A DNA stretch of 49,962 nt from QAMH01 sp900556425 (GCA_902475535.1 CABRZR010000016.1:1-49962); one strand, 5' to 3'; shown: positions 6,185-15,892, numbered from the stretch's first letter. The notes: generated from the letters alone by a model not told the origin. Numbers and translations: made by a program.

Positions 6185-8161
6185 CTAGCTTGCCGTGGGC
6201 TGTGGCTCGCGTATGGCCTCTGCCGGCAGGAACCCCTTGACGCAATCGAAGATGAGGTCTTCGTAGACGACGGCGCCCTCGGGGCGCAGATGCTCGTGAT
6301 CATCCCAGAGGTACTCGCCCACGTGGTCGACGACGGCCGCGTACCAATCGACGAGGTGCACGTTCTCGTGCGCGGCGGCGAAGCTCGCCAGCATCGGGTT
6401 GTTGTGGTCGGTCACGTCCTTCTCGTTGTAGACGTTGACGAGGAAGATCTGCTTGTCCGGGCCCACGAGCTCGTACATCTTGTCGAGTTCGTCGTCTTCG
6501 AGCATGAAGTTCGAGAAGCACGCGAAGATCACGACATCGCCGACGACGCCCTGCGCGAGATAGTCCTTGTAGACATCGCGTGCCTGCCAGAACCAGCGCC
6601 CGATGTAGCTGTCTATCAGGGCGTTCGTGTAGTGCGAGTAGAACTCGTCGGCGGAGTCTCCGGGCACGGAATCACCAATGAGCAATGGGTTGCGTATACG
6701 CGCGAGACGCTCGGCTTCGGCGAGCTCGGCGGCTTCCTGGTCGAGTTTGCCCTTGAGGTAGTTGCTCGCGGCCACCGCGTTGCCGATGACGCCATTTGCG
6801 GGCTCGTAGCTCGGCGGTGCGTCGCCGTAGAGCTGCATGGCCGCGCCCGCGGAGTGCCCCGTGCTCTTGATGGCGTCTTCGGGGACCTGGTACTCATCGG
6901 GAATGATCGCGCAGCCTCCGATGGCGATTGCGGCGGTGAGGACGCTCGCGAGCGCCGGCGCGATGACGCGGGGGCGCGTGATGCCGCGACCGGGCTTGCC
7001 GCGACGTTCACGCCAGCTCGCGATGGCACGTCCGATGGCTCCGTGGCGGATGGGGTTCTCGACGAAGGTGTAGGATAGCGCCGCCACCACGAAGGTGATG
7101 ACGAAGACCGCGAGGACGAACCACCAGGCATAGCTTGAGCCGGGGTTGAGCGGCTTCATCAGCAGGATGATGGGGTAGTGCCACAGGTAGATGCCGTAGG
7201 AGCGCTGGCCGACCCACACGAAGGGCTTGAGGCTCGCGAAACGTGCCAGCCTACTGCGCGGGTGCACGAGCACGGCGACGAGCACGGCCGTGAGCACGGA
7301 GTTGATGATGATGCCGCCGTGGTACATGAAGCCCGAGAAGCCGTCGATGAAGGCCATCATGCCGATGATGCCGACGAGCGCGATGACGCCGATCACGTCG
7401 AGGAAGTTTATGATGCGCGAAGGCACGTTGCGCGTGCCCTCCTCCGTGAGCGCCTGACCGGGCCAGAAGAGCGCGAGCCACGCGCCGATGAGCAGCGAGC
7501 AGGCGCGCGTGTCGGTGCCGTAGTAGACGCGCGTGGGGTCTTCGAGCGGGTTATAGAGCACCCACATGAGCGCGGCGGAGATGACCGCCAACACGACGCA
7601 GCCACGGCGGATGATGGTCTTGTTCGCGCCGAGGCGGCTCACGACGAGCAGCAGTATGGGCCAGATGAGGTAGAACTGCTCCTCGATGGCGAGCGACCAG
7701 AAGTGCGTGAGCGGGGAGGGATCGCCGAGCGAGTCGAAGTACGAGAGGCCGCGGAAGACGTACCACCAGTTCTGGAACCAGAAGAGCGAGGGCACGACAT
7801 CGGGACGCAGCTTGGTGAGCAGCGGGTGGTTGAAGAGCACGCAGAGCGCGGTGACCACCACCACGACGAGCACGATGGCGGGAAAGAGGCGGCGAACGCG
7901 GCGCAGCCAGAACTGCGGGAGGTTGACGGTTCCGGTCTCCTCGAGCTCGGCCATGAGCAGGCCAGTGATGAGATAGCCAGAGAGCACGAAGAAGACGGTG
8001 ACGCCGAGGAGGCCGCCACAGGCGAAGCGGAGGTCGAGGTGGTATGCGATGACGGCGACGACGGCCAGGGCACGCAGGCCATCAAGCGACGCGATGTAGC
8101 GTTTCTTCACCTTTTTGGGCGCTGGTCGTCCCGTGCGTCGTGCCGTCAATGCCCCCTCCAT
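6185..8161 (-). CDS. OatA-like membrane acyltransferase with C-terminal SGNH domain
   Basis: 658 residues from the ATG at 8161. A TTG 12 bp further in has a better ribosome site (GGAGGGGG), so the true start may be 8149. Residues 20-400 form the acyltransferase-3 membrane domain with about ten hydrophobic segments. It begins SLDGLRALAVVAVIAYH, with the conserved Arg and His, then FFVLSGYLITG. A linker leads to an SGNH hydrolase-like domain with GDS at 496-498, FACFSNFML, and the DxxH pair D621/H624 in DDHEHLRPEG. This architecture matches OatA-type O-acetyltransferases that modify peptidoglycan or surface glycans outside the membrane. The substrate is unknown. Confidence 0.85.
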   Translation of the reverse strand: MEGALTARRTGRPAPKKVKKRYIASLDGLRALAVVAVIAYHLDLRFACGGLLGVTVFFVLSGYLITGLLMAELEETGTVNLPQFWLRRVRRLFPAIVLVVVVVTALCVLFNHPLLTKLRPDVVPSLFWFQNWWYVFRGLSYFDSLGDPSPLTHFWSLAIEEQFYLIWPILLLVVSRLGANKTIIRRGCVVLAVISAALMWVLYNPLEDPTRVYYGTDTRACSLLIGAWLALFWPGQALTEEGTRNVPSRIINFLDVIGVIALVGIIGMMAFIDGFSGFMYHGGIIINSVLTAVLVAVLVHPRSRLARFASLKPFVWVGQRSYGIYLWHYPIILLMKPLNPGSSYAWWFVLAVFVITFVVAALSYTFVENPIRHGAIGRAIASWRERRGKPGRGITRPRVIAPALASVLTAAIAIGGCAIIPDEYQVPEDAIKSTGHSAGAAMQLYGDAPPSYEPANGVIGNAVAASNYLKGKLDQEAAELAEAERLARIRNPLLIGDSVPGDSADEFYSHYTNALIDSYIGRWFWQARDVYKDYLAQGVVGDVVIFACFSNFMLEDDELDKMYELVGPDKQIFLVNVYNEKDVTDHNNPMLASFAAAHENVHLVDWYAAVVDHVGEYLWDDHEHLRPEGAVVYEDLIFDCVKGFLPAEAIREPQPTAS

Positions 8162-8205
8162 CTTTCCAGCACGCAATATAAGCCGCGCGCGTGGCAGACG
8201 CAAGG

Positions 8206-8289
8206 TGTGCCTGGCACGCTGTCTCAAAAGGTGGCCAAAATTAGGAGAAAGCCGATGATATGAGACAGCGTGCCAGGCACGCTGTCTCA
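8206..8289. repeat. Long perfect palindrome with a second half-copy
   Basis: 8261-8289 is a perfect 29-bp palindrome: arms of 14 bp (TGAGACAGCGTGCC and its complement) around a single A. A second copy of the right half, GCCTGGCACGCTGTCTCA, lies at 8209-8226, 35 bp upstream. The element sits between the acyltransferase start and the aminotransferase stop and could terminate the aminotransferase transcript. Confidence 0.75.
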
Positions 8290-8298
8290 GGGGGGGGG

Positions 8299-9483
8299 CT
8301 ACCCGCGGTATTCGGCGTAGACGTCCTCGAAGGCCTTGAGGGCACCGCGAATCGTGGCTTCGTCGCAGCAATAGCCGACGCGCGTCCAGCCCTTCGTGAG
8401 GAAGCCATTGGAGGGTACGAGCAGCAGCTCATGCTGGCGGCAGACCTCGCAAAACGCCTGCGCATCGGGCTCGAGCGCTTCGATCCACATGTAGAACGCG
8501 CCCTGCGGGTAGATGACGTTGTAGCCGATGCTGGTGAGGCCATCGTAGAGGAGCTTGCGGTTGCGGTCGTAGGGCTCGACGTCGATGGGGGCGTCGATGC
8601 ACTCGGCGACCGCGAGCTGGAAGAGCACCGAGTCGCAGATGTAGCCGAGCGAGCGGCCAGCGCCGCACACGGCCTTGTAGACGCGGTCGAAATCGGGCAT
8701 CTCGCTCGGGACGAGCAGGTAGCCGATGCGCTCGCCGGGCAGCGAGAACGACTTGGACCACGAATAGCAGACGAAGGTGGCGTCGTAGAGGCTCGGGACC
8801 CAGGCGGGGGTGAGGCCGTCGTAGACGAGCTCGCGGTAGGGCTCGTCGCTGATGAGGTAGATGGTGTGGCCGTATTCGGCGGATTTGGCGCGCAGAAGGT
8901 CCGCGAGCTGCGCGAGGTTCTCGTCGCTGTAGACCGAGCCAACGGGGTTATTGGGCGTGTTGATGATGATGGCGGCCGTCTTGGGCGTGATGGCGGCCTC
9001 GATCGCGTCGATGTCGAGCATGAAGTCGCTTGCACGCGCGGGTACCTCGACGGTTACCGCACCGGCGTTGCTCGCCCAGGTCTTGTACTCGGGGAAGTAC
9101 GGCGTGATGGCGATGAGCTCCTCGCCGGGCACGACGACGGCCTTGATGGCTATGCAGATGGCGGCCGAGGCGCCGGCCGTGAAGTAGAGGTTGCCGGCCG
9201 TGTAGTGCGTGCCATAGCGGCGGTTGAGGTTCTGCGCGACGGCCTCGCGGGCCTCGACGAGACCGGGAGACATGGTATAGACGTGCATGGTGCCCTGACC
9301 CTCGCGCACGAGGCGGGCGATGGTCTCGTCGACGATGGCGGGGGAGGGTACGCTCGGGTTGCCGATGGAGAGGTCGAAGACCTTGTCGTCGCCAATCTGG
9401 GCCTTGCGCTCGAGGCCGTAGGCGAATATCTCGCGAATCTTGTTGGGTGCGGCACCCAGGGCGTACATCTCTTCGTTGATCAT
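8299..9483 (-). CDS. PLP-dependent class I/II aminotransferase
   Basis: 394 residues, fold-type I aminotransferase of the AspC/aromatic-alanine group, moving amino groups between amino acids and 2-oxo acids in the cytosol. Seen: SIGNPSVPSP near the N terminus, NTPNNPVG (the Asn-Pro turn), SDEPYRELVYDG, and SWSKSFSLPGERIGY with PLP-binding K244. The C terminus carries GWTRVGYCCDE, where the substrate-carboxylate Arg is expected. The start at 9483 has AAGGAG at proper spacing; an upstream ATG at 9609 would run through repeats. No partner gene indicates the substrate. Confidence 0.87.
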   Translation of the reverse strand: MINEEMYALGAAPNKIREIFAYGLERKAQIGDDKVFDLSIGNPSVPSPAIVDETIARLVREGQGTMHVYTMSPGLVEAREAVAQNLNRRYGTHYTAGNLYFTAGASAAICIAIKAVVVPGEELIAITPYFPEYKTWASNAGAVTVEVPARASDFMLDIDAIEAAITPKTAAIIINTPNNPVGSVYSDENLAQLADLLRAKSAEYGHTIYLISDEPYRELVYDGLTPAWVPSLYDATFVCYSWSKSFSLPGERIGYLLVPSEMPDFDRVYKAVCGAGRSLGYICDSVLFQLAVAECIDAPIDVEPYDRNRKLLYDGLTSIGYNVIYPQGAFYMWIEALEPDAQAFCEVCRQHELLLVPSNGFLTKGWTRVGYCCDEATIRGALKAFEDVYAEYRG

Positions 9484-9554
9484 GAGGGCTCCTTTTGCGG
9501 GAGGTGAGGGCGAACGGGATACGTGACAGTGTAGCGCAATGAGATAAGAAGGGG

Positions 9555-9722
9555 AGAGATCCCTCGACTCCGCTTCGCTCCGCTCGGGATGACAGGGGGG
9601 CGTTGTCATTTCGACCGGAGGGGCCGAAGGCCCCGGAGTGGAGAAATCTCCCCCGTCACAGCTACCGGAACGTAAGAGCGAGATCCCTCGACTCCGCTTC
9701 GCTCCGCTCGGGATGACAAAGG
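9555..9722 (+). repeat. REP-like repeats, including one copy of a composite element
   Basis: The 333-bp gap between the aminotransferase and the YerC-like gene holds three palindromic units, at about 9555-9594, 9605-9650 and 9680-9719. The last two, with the spacer CGTCACAGCTACCGGAACG between them, recur almost unchanged at 17019-17142. That makes a composite element of about 120 bp. The remainder, 9720-9816, should hold the promoter of the next operon. Confidence 0.75.
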
Positions 9723-9816
9723 GGGTACGAATCGGAATTTACGCGGACCGTGTCGCAGGAGCGTAGTAGGATATCCGCATACTCAAAATCATCCGCGATT
9801 AGCCTTGGGAGCGCAC

Positions 9817-10146
9817 GTGTCTGACAAACTCCGAACTCCGCTCGTCGATAAGCTGCTCACCGTGCTCTCCAGCATGGACAGCACCGATGAGGTCTACGAC
9901 TTCCTGCTCGACCTGTGCACCGTGCGCGAGATAGCCGAGATGTCGCAACGTCTCGAGGTCGCACGACTGCTGGCAGATGGCCAAAGCTATCTCGATGTGC
10001 AAGACGTCACGGGAGCCTCTGCTACCACGATCAGCCGCGTGTCGAAGTGCCTCAACTACGGGAGCGGCGGCTACGAGGATGCGCTGCGCATCATCGCGGC
10101 AAACGATGCCACGGGCGAGGCTACGGGCTCGGAAGGCGAGGAGTAA
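9817..10146 (+). CDS. YerC/TrpR-like DNA-binding protein
   Basis: 109 residues from the GTG at 9817; GGGAG at 9807-9811 supports it over the TTG at 9805. It belongs to the YerC/YecD family, which shares the Trp-repressor helix-turn-helix. Seen: DLCTVREIAEMSQRLEVARLL, then GQSYLDVQDVTGASATTISRV and SKCLNYGSGGYEDAL, the hallmark of the group. Its target is not known. The stop is 3 bp before the dnaE start, so the two are probably co-transcribed. Confidence 0.85.
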   Translation: MSDKLRTPLVDKLLTVLSSMDSTDEVYDFLLDLCTVREIAEMSQRLEVARLLADGQSYLDVQDVTGASATTISRVSKCLNYGSGGYEDALRIIAANDATGEATGSEGEE

Positions 10147-10149
10147 GGC

Positions 10150-13100
10150 ATGGCGGAACAGGACATCCCCGCATTCGAGCAAATCAAGGCCGCGAGCGAG
10201 GGCGAAGGCCCCATCCCCACGTCATGCCGCGAGGCCGGCACCTTCGTGCACCTGCACGTACACACGGAGTATTCCCTGCTCGATGGTGCCACGCGCATCA
10301 GCGAGCTATGCACGCGCGCCAAGGAGCTCGGCATGCCTGCCGTCGCTATCACGGACCACGGCTACATGTACGGCTGCGCGGAGTTCTACCAGGCGGCCAT
10401 CAAGGCAGGCATCAAGCCCATCATCGGCTGCGAGGTCTATTTCACGCCGGATTCCACGTTGAGCCGCGACAAGCGCCCTGAGCTCTATCACATGATTTTG
10501 CTCGCGAAGGACAATCGCGGGTATCGCAACCTCATGCGCATTGTCTCGGACGCCGCAACGGACGGCTTCTACTACAAGCCGCGCGTCACGCTCGAAGCGC
10601 TGCGCCAATACCACGACGGCATCCTGGCCACGAGCGCTTGCATCGCTGGCGTCATTCCCAAGTCCATCGATCGCGGCGAGTACGAAATCGCCAAGGAGTG
10701 GGCGCAGACCTTTATCGACATCTTCGGCAAGGACGACTTCTACATCGAGCTGCAGAACCAGGGCCCGGAGATCGTGACCGATAACGGTATCAGCCAACCG
10801 CGCCTCAACGACGCGCTGTGCAAGCTCGCAAATGAGATGGGTCTCAAGGTCGTCGGTACGAACGACCTGCACTACCTGCGCCAGGAGGATGCCTACACGC
10901 AAGACCTCATGCTGTGCATCGGCATGGGCAAGTTCGTGAGTGATACCAAGCGCATGAAGTTCTCGAACGACCAGTTCTACCTCAAGAGCCCCGAAGAGAT
11001 GGCCGAGGCCCTCAAGGAGCATCCGGAGTGCCTGGCCACGACGCTCGAGATCGCAGACAAATGCAACGTCACGCTCGAGTTTGGCAACATCATCCTGCCG
11101 CGCTACCCCTTCCTCAAGGAGGGCGAGACAAACGAGTCGTTGCTGCGCGACATGTCGATGGAAGGCCTCAAGCGCCGCTACGGCGACCCGCTACCGCAGG
11201 AAGTCATCGAACGCTTCGAGCATGAGTACGAGATCATTTGCTCGAAGGGCTTCGCGGCGTACTTCCTCATCGTGCAGGAGTTCGCACGCTGGGCCAAGGA
11301 GAACGGCATTGGCGTGGGGCCGGGGCGTGGCTCGGCGGCTGGATCGATCATCAGCTATGCGCTCGACATCACGACCTTCGATCCGCTTGCCAACGACCTC
11401 ATCTTCGAGCGCTTCCTGTCGCCCGAGCGCACGGAGATGCCCGATATCGACATGGACTTCGACGACGAGCGCAGGCTGGATGTCATCCAGCACTGCCGCG
11501 ACATCTATGGCCCGGAGCGCATCGCGCACGTCATCACCTACGGCAAGATGAAGGCCAAGCAGGCCGTCAACGACGCCGCGCGCGTGCTCGAGTATCCGGT
11601 GTACATGAGCGCCGCCATCTCGAAGATGATCCCCAACGACCCCAAGATGACGCTCGAGCGCGCGCTTGCGGAGAACCCCGACCTGCGCAAGCAGTACGAA
11701 AGTGACCCGGACACCGCCAAAATCATCGACGCGGCAAAGCGCCTCGAGGGCATCACGCGCGGCGAGGGCGTGCACGCATCGGCCGTCATCATCTGCCGCG
11801 ACCCGGTCTACGATTACGTCCCCACCAAGCTCGACACCAAGGGCGGCATGATCATCACGCAGTACGACGGCGTGATGACCGCCAACATGGGCCTGCTCAA
11901 GATGGACTTCCTCGGTCTGCGTACGCTTACCGTCATCTCGAAGGCGCTGGCCAACATCAAGGCCAACCATGGTATCAGCGTCGACCTCGACAACATCGAC
12001 ATGAAGGATCCGGCGATGTACGAGCTGTTCGCGCGCGGCGGCACGGCCGGCGTGTTCCAGGTGGAGTCGCCGGGCATGCGCGTGCTGCTCAAGAAGATGC
12101 GCCCGGACTGCTACGACGACATCGTCGCCGTCATCGCGCTGTATCGTCCCGGCCCTCTGGGAGCGGGCATGGTCGACGACTTCGTCGACCGCAAGCTCGG
12201 CCGCAAGCCCATCGCGTACTACGACGAGCGCCTCAAGCCCGTGCTCGAGAGCACCTACGGCACCATGGTGTACCAGGAGCAGGTCATGAGGATTTCGGTC
12301 GTCATGAGCGGCTTCACCACGGGCGAGAGCGACAAGGTGCGCAAGGCCGTGGCCAAGAAGAAGATAGCGCTCATGCGCGAGGTCGAGCAGAAGTGGGCCG
12401 ACGGCACGGTCGAGACCATGGAAGACCACTGGCTCAATGGCGCCGAGCGCAACGGCTACGACCGCAAGATCGCGCAGACGATCTGGGACGACGTGCTCAA
12501 GTTCGCGGAGTACGCGTTCAACAAGTCGCACTCGGCCGCGTATGGCATCCTCACGATGCAGACGGCGTGGCTCAAGGCGCACTATCCCAACGAGTACATG
12601 GCCGCCGTGTTGTCGAGCTACACGGGCAAGACCGACAAGATCGTGCACTACGTCAATGCCTGCAAGCAGGACGGCATCGCCGTGTTGCCGCCGGATATCA
12701 ACCAGTCGCGTGGCGACTTCACGGCCGCACCCGAGGGCGTGCGCTTTGGCCTGGCGGGACTCAAGGGCGTCGGCGAGAAGGTCGTCGAGCTCATCATCGA
12801 GGAGCGCGAGAAGAACGGGCCATTCACGTCGCTGCACGATTACACCTATCGCGTGCCGGGCGAGGCCTGCAACAAACGCGTGGTCGAGGCGCTCGTCAAA
12901 GCCGGTGCCTTCGATTCGACGGGCTATACGCGCAAGCAGCTCTGGGGTTTCATCGAAGGTGGCTCGCTGCTCGAGCAGGCTGCGCAGCGCCAGCGCGACC
13001 GCGAGAGCGGGCAGGTCACGATGTTCGACCTGTTTGCGGAGGTGGATACGGGCGATAACTCCGAGGTCGAGGAAGAGATTCCGGCACCCGATGGCATCGA

Positions 13101-13794
13101 GTGGGATCGCAGCATCAAGCTGCGCTACGAGAAGGAATCGATTGGCATCTTCGTCAGCGACCATCCGCTGTCGCCATACGCTGGTGTGATGGCGAAGACG
13201 GCGTATGCGGGCCTAGGTTCGCTCGACGACGAGGAGGTCTTCCACGACGGACGTACCTACGACTTCGCGGGCATGGTCGCAGACGTGCAGGTCAAGACCA
13301 CCAAAAAGGGCTCGAACATGGCGATTGTGCGCCTCGAGGACATGGAGGCCGGCGTTGACTGCCTGTGCTGGTCGAAGACCTGGGAGGAGTACCGCCAGGT
13401 GCTGCAATCGGAGCTCGAGACGGGCGAGATCGCGGCCGTACACGTGCGTGGCAAGCTCGAGCGCAGCGATCGCGGTTCGCAGGTCATCGTGTACGAGGTC
13501 AAGCCGCTTGCGGCTGACAACGGCGCCGATGGCGGGGCTGCGGGTGCGGTCAAGCGCGGACCGAGCGCGATGGCGATTCACGTGCGCTCCGAGATGTTCT
13601 CGAACGAGACGATGCACGAGCTGTCGGCGATTTTCGATAACTATCCGGGCGCGCACCCGGTCACGCTGTTCATTGAGCAGGCTGATGGCAGGAAGTTCCG
13701 TGCCGAGCTGCCGGTGAGCGTCAACTGCGGATCGCGGGAGATGGTCACGCGCGTTGGCGAGCTTGTCGGTGCAGGTGCCGTCGAGGTGAGGTAA
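10150..13794 (+). CDS. dnaE: DNA polymerase III alpha subunit
   Basis: 1214 residues, replicative C-family DNA polymerase. The N-terminal PHP domain starts HLHVHTEYSLLDG (H34, H36, H38) with ITDHGYMYG following. The palm carries GVGPGRGSAAGSIISYAL and the catalytic PDIDMDFDDERR, with D434 and D436. The fingers show AFNKSHSAAYG. After the helix-hairpin-helix region (GLAGLKGVGEK), an OB fold spans about residues 1030-1120 (FAGMVADVQVKTTKKG). Length and order are normal for DnaE rather than PolC. GAGGAG precedes the ATG. It lies 3 bp after the YerC-like gene. Confidence 0.97.
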   Translation: MAEQDIPAFEQIKAASEGEGPIPTSCREAGTFVHLHVHTEYSLLDGATRISELCTRAKELGMPAVAITDHGYMYGCAEFYQAAIKAGIKPIIGCEVYFTPDSTLSRDKRPELYHMILLAKDNRGYRNLMRIVSDAATDGFYYKPRVTLEALRQYHDGILATSACIAGVIPKSIDRGEYEIAKEWAQTFIDIFGKDDFYIELQNQGPEIVTDNGISQPRLNDALCKLANEMGLKVVGTNDLHYLRQEDAYTQDLMLCIGMGKFVSDTKRMKFSNDQFYLKSPEEMAEALKEHPECLATTLEIADKCNVTLEFGNIILPRYPFLKEGETNESLLRDMSMEGLKRRYGDPLPQEVIERFEHEYEIICSKGFAAYFLIVQEFARWAKENGIGVGPGRGSAAGSIISYALDITTFDPLANDLIFERFLSPERTEMPDIDMDFDDERRLDVIQHCRDIYGPERIAHVITYGKMKAKQAVNDAARVLEYPVYMSAAISKMIPNDPKMTLERALAENPDLRKQYESDPDTAKIIDAAKRLEGITRGEGVHASAVIICRDPVYDYVPTKLDTKGGMIITQYDGVMTANMGLLKMDFLGLRTLTVISKALANIKANHGISVDLDNIDMKDPAMYELFARGGTAGVFQVESPGMRVLLKKMRPDCYDDIVAVIALYRPGPLGAGMVDDFVDRKLGRKPIAYYDERLKPVLESTYGTMVYQEQVMRISVVMSGFTTGESDKVRKAVAKKKIALMREVEQKWADGTVETMEDHWLNGAERNGYDRKIAQTIWDDVLKFAEYAFNKSHSAAYGILTMQTAWLKAHYPNEYMAAVLSSYTGKTDKIVHYVNACKQDGIAVLPPDINQSRGDFTAAPEGVRFGLAGLKGVGEKVVELIIEEREKNGPFTSLHDYTYRVPGEACNKRVVEALVKAGAFDSTGYTRKQLWGFIEGGSLLEQAAQRQRDRESGQVTMFDLFAEVDTGDNSEVEEEIPAPDGIEWDRSIKLRYEKESIGIFVSDHPLSPYAGVMAKTAYAGLGSLDDEEVFHDGRTYDFAGMVADVQVKTTKKGSNMAIVRLEDMEAGVDCLCWSKTWEEYRQVLQSELETGEIAAVHVRGKLERSDRGSQVIVYEVKPLAADNGADGGAAGAVKRGPSAMAIHVRSEMFSNETMHELSAIFDNYPGAHPVTLFIEQADGRKFRAELPVSVNCGSREMVTRVGELVGAGAVEVR

Positions 13795-13834
13795 CGTCGC
13801 AGGTGCGAGGCCGCAGGTGCGGGAGAGAGCTGAC

Positions 13835-13977
13835 GGACATTTGCGTTTGGGGCACATTCGGGGGTCAATCCTGATGGACATTTGCGTTTGGGGCACATCA
13901 AATGCGCCCCAATTGGCAATTCTCGGCAGAATATGACGAAGACAGGCGTTTGGGGCGCACGGCATGTGCCCCAAACG
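13835..13977 (+). repeat. Cluster of GCGTTTGGGGCACA motifs, direct and inverted
   Basis: A 22-bp unit, GGACATTTGCGTTTGGGGCACA in two 41-bp-spaced copies (13835-13856 and 13876-13897), is followed by an inverted degenerate copy, TGCGCCCCAATTGGC. A 10-bp hairpin then follows (CGTTTGGGGC at 13947-13956 and its complement at 13968-13977). The cluster fills most of the gap after dnaE. The final hairpin could act as a dnaE terminator but has no U tract. The rest of 13795-14266 holds no gene. Confidence 0.7.
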
Positions 13978-14266
13978 GCAACTTCAGGCAGCTGCAAGCC
14001 CGCAATGCATTCAGCTGCGTATTTTCGAGTGCAGCTCGGGCGAATAGCGCGTGCTTGGAAAATATGCATTTTTGAGAAAAATATCTCTGGAAAATATGCA
14101 ATTCTAAAGGTAAGAGCTGGTTATGCTTAAGCGCAAAATTACTCGACCGCATATTCAGAGCAGGAAATACTGGCTCCGCGACGCAAATCTCATTTGCAGC
14201 AGTTGCAGATGTGAGGTGCGGGCTACTATTATGTCAAAAGTAGTTCAAATACGATATATTATTGAC

Positions 14267-14794
14267 ATGACTATTGCGGACAAGATATACGGTGCAGTTG
14301 ATGATTTCGGTCTCATAACCTCTGCTGAGGCGAGAGAGATCGGGGTTACGAACGCTGAGCTCGTACAGCAAGCAAGGAGAGGGAAGCTCGTGCGTGTGGC
14401 TCGTGGTGTCTATAGGATGCCCGTATGGCCTTACCAGGAGGCAGCTCCCTATGCAATAGCGGTAAAGTCAATCGGACCTGATGCTCGCCTCTTCGGCGAG
14501 TCCGTTGTCGCTCTCTTGGGGCTTGCACCCACGGATCCAGGCCGCATGTGGGTGGCTTCCCCACGACGAGCAAGAAGGGATGTGGGCGAGGGCGTGCGCA
14601 TAATAAGGTGCTGTCCTGATGATCCAGTGCGGTTTTATGATGGGGTTCCCTCGCAACCCATTGCCGATGCTATAGCGAGTGCGGCTGCGACGATGGGGGC
14701 TGTTCGTGCGAGGGGCACCATGGAAGAGGCTCTTAGACAGGGATATATAACCAAGGCCGACTACGATCGCTTGAAGAAGGAGCTCGGAGTATGA
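14267..14794 (+). CDS. abiEi: AbiEi-type antitoxin / transcriptional regulator
   Basis: 175 residues. Antitoxin of the type IV AbiE system, named from lactococcal abortive infection. The N-terminal winged helix (ADKIYGAVDDFGLITSAEA, then QQARRGKLVRVARGVYRMP) is the AbiEi DNA-binding domain. The C-terminal part (LFGESVVALLGLAPTDP, then PSQPIADAIASAA) matches the AbiEi C-terminal antitoxin domain. No Shine-Dalgarno sequence is visible before the ATG at 14267, which follows an AT-rich stretch. A short inverted repeat, CTACT/AGTAG, at about 14223-14243 could be its operator. It overlaps the toxin gene by ATGA. An in-frame upstream ATG at 14123 adds an unlikely extension. Confidence 0.88.
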   Translation: MTIADKIYGAVDDFGLITSAEAREIGVTNAELVQQARRGKLVRVARGVYRMPVWPYQEAAPYAIAVKSIGPDARLFGESVVALLGLAPTDPGRMWVASPRRARRDVGEGVRIIRCCPDDPVRFYDGVPSQPIADAIASAAATMGAVRARGTMEEALRQGYITKADYDRLKKELGV

Positions 14795-15612
14795 CGAATC
14801 GTCCGAACAGCATGCGCCACCTCGATGATGCCATACGCAGGGCATGCGGTGGAACGCCTGGTGATTATGTGAGAATGCGCACCCTCATGGCAAACACCAT
14901 CGTTGCCCAGATGCTTCCAGATGGAGTCGTGAAGGGTGGTAGTGCCATCAAAATGCGTTTCGGGGATGCGGCAACGAGGTTTACCACCGATCTTGATACC
15001 GCTACGCCGAGTGACCCGACCGTTTATGTCGAACGACTTAGTGCCGCATTATCTGAGGGATGGGAGGGCTTCACGGGACGTGTTGTACCGCGTGAACCAG
15101 CAAACCCCAAGGACGTGCCGTCCGAATATGTGATGAGACCCTTTGACGTCAAGCTCTCTTACAACGGAAAGCCTTGGTGCACTGTTCCACTGGAGGTTGG
15201 TCACAATGAGATTGGAGACGCCGATGAAGCAGACTGGCTTCGCCTAACTGATGTTGAGCGCATCTTTGAGCAACTGGGCTTTCTCGTTCCAGGGGAAGTC
15301 CCCCTCATGTCGCTTCCGCATCAGGTTGCCCAGAAACTGCATGCCTTGACGGGTGAAGGGGAGCGCTTACGAGACCTCGTTGACTTGCAGCTTATTGTTG
15401 CCAACGCGAGTCTCGATCTCTACGCAACACGGCACGTATGCGAGAGATTGTTTGCGTATAGGAAGAGACAGGCATGGCCTCCGACAGTGAAAAAGCACCT
15501 CGCATGGGACGAGTTCTATGTCGAGTTGTCCCGAGGACTGCCTGTGGAAAACGACATCGATAGCGCTGTGTCGTGGGCAAACGGTTTAATCGCTGCCATC
15601 GCTGAAAGTTAG
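14791..15612 (+). CDS. abiEii: AbiEii-type nucleotidyltransferase toxin
   Basis: 273 residues. Nucleotidyltransferase of the AbiEii/AbiGii family, the bacteriostatic toxin of the AbiE pair; relatives transfer nucleotides to tRNA or other acceptors. Seen: the VVKGGSAIKMR loop near residue 50, the catalytic TTDLDTA (DxD), a central DVKLSYNGKPW strand, and the QKLHAL...RLRDLVDLQL motif, which carries the conserved Lys and Asp. Length fits the family. The start overlaps the antitoxin stop by 4 bp, typical of abiE operons. An AT-rich island follows, so this module may sit at the edge of transferred DNA. Confidence 0.9.
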   Translation: MTNRPNSMRHLDDAIRRACGGTPGDYVRMRTLMANTIVAQMLPDGVVKGGSAIKMRFGDAATRFTTDLDTATPSDPTVYVERLSAALSEGWEGFTGRVVPREPANPKDVPSEYVMRPFDVKLSYNGKPWCTVPLEVGHNEIGDADEADWLRLTDVERIFEQLGFLVPGEVPLMSLPHQVAQKLHALTGEGERLRDLVDLQLIVANASLDLYATRHVCERLFAYRKRQAWPPTVKKHLAWDEFYVELSRGLPVENDIDSAVSWANGLIAAIAES

Positions 15613-15892
15613 TGAGCCCATTCTTGATATAAGTCTGAACCCGCGCTGCTCGAAGAAATGACGCAAAGTTTGTAAAAATGCAAATTTTAAATGAAAAGCA
15701 CCAGTCCAAGAGGAAAATGACCTCCATACCAGTGCTTATGCATGAATAATCTTAAAATGCGATGAACCAAATATCAAATTATATTTGTGCGAGGTGACGT
15801 CAGAGGCGGGTAAGCCTGAAGGCGTTCTTGGAAAGTCTTCTTCTGTTTGGATTGGGATACTTCCCAGTTTTCAAGTTTGGTTTATCCGGTTT

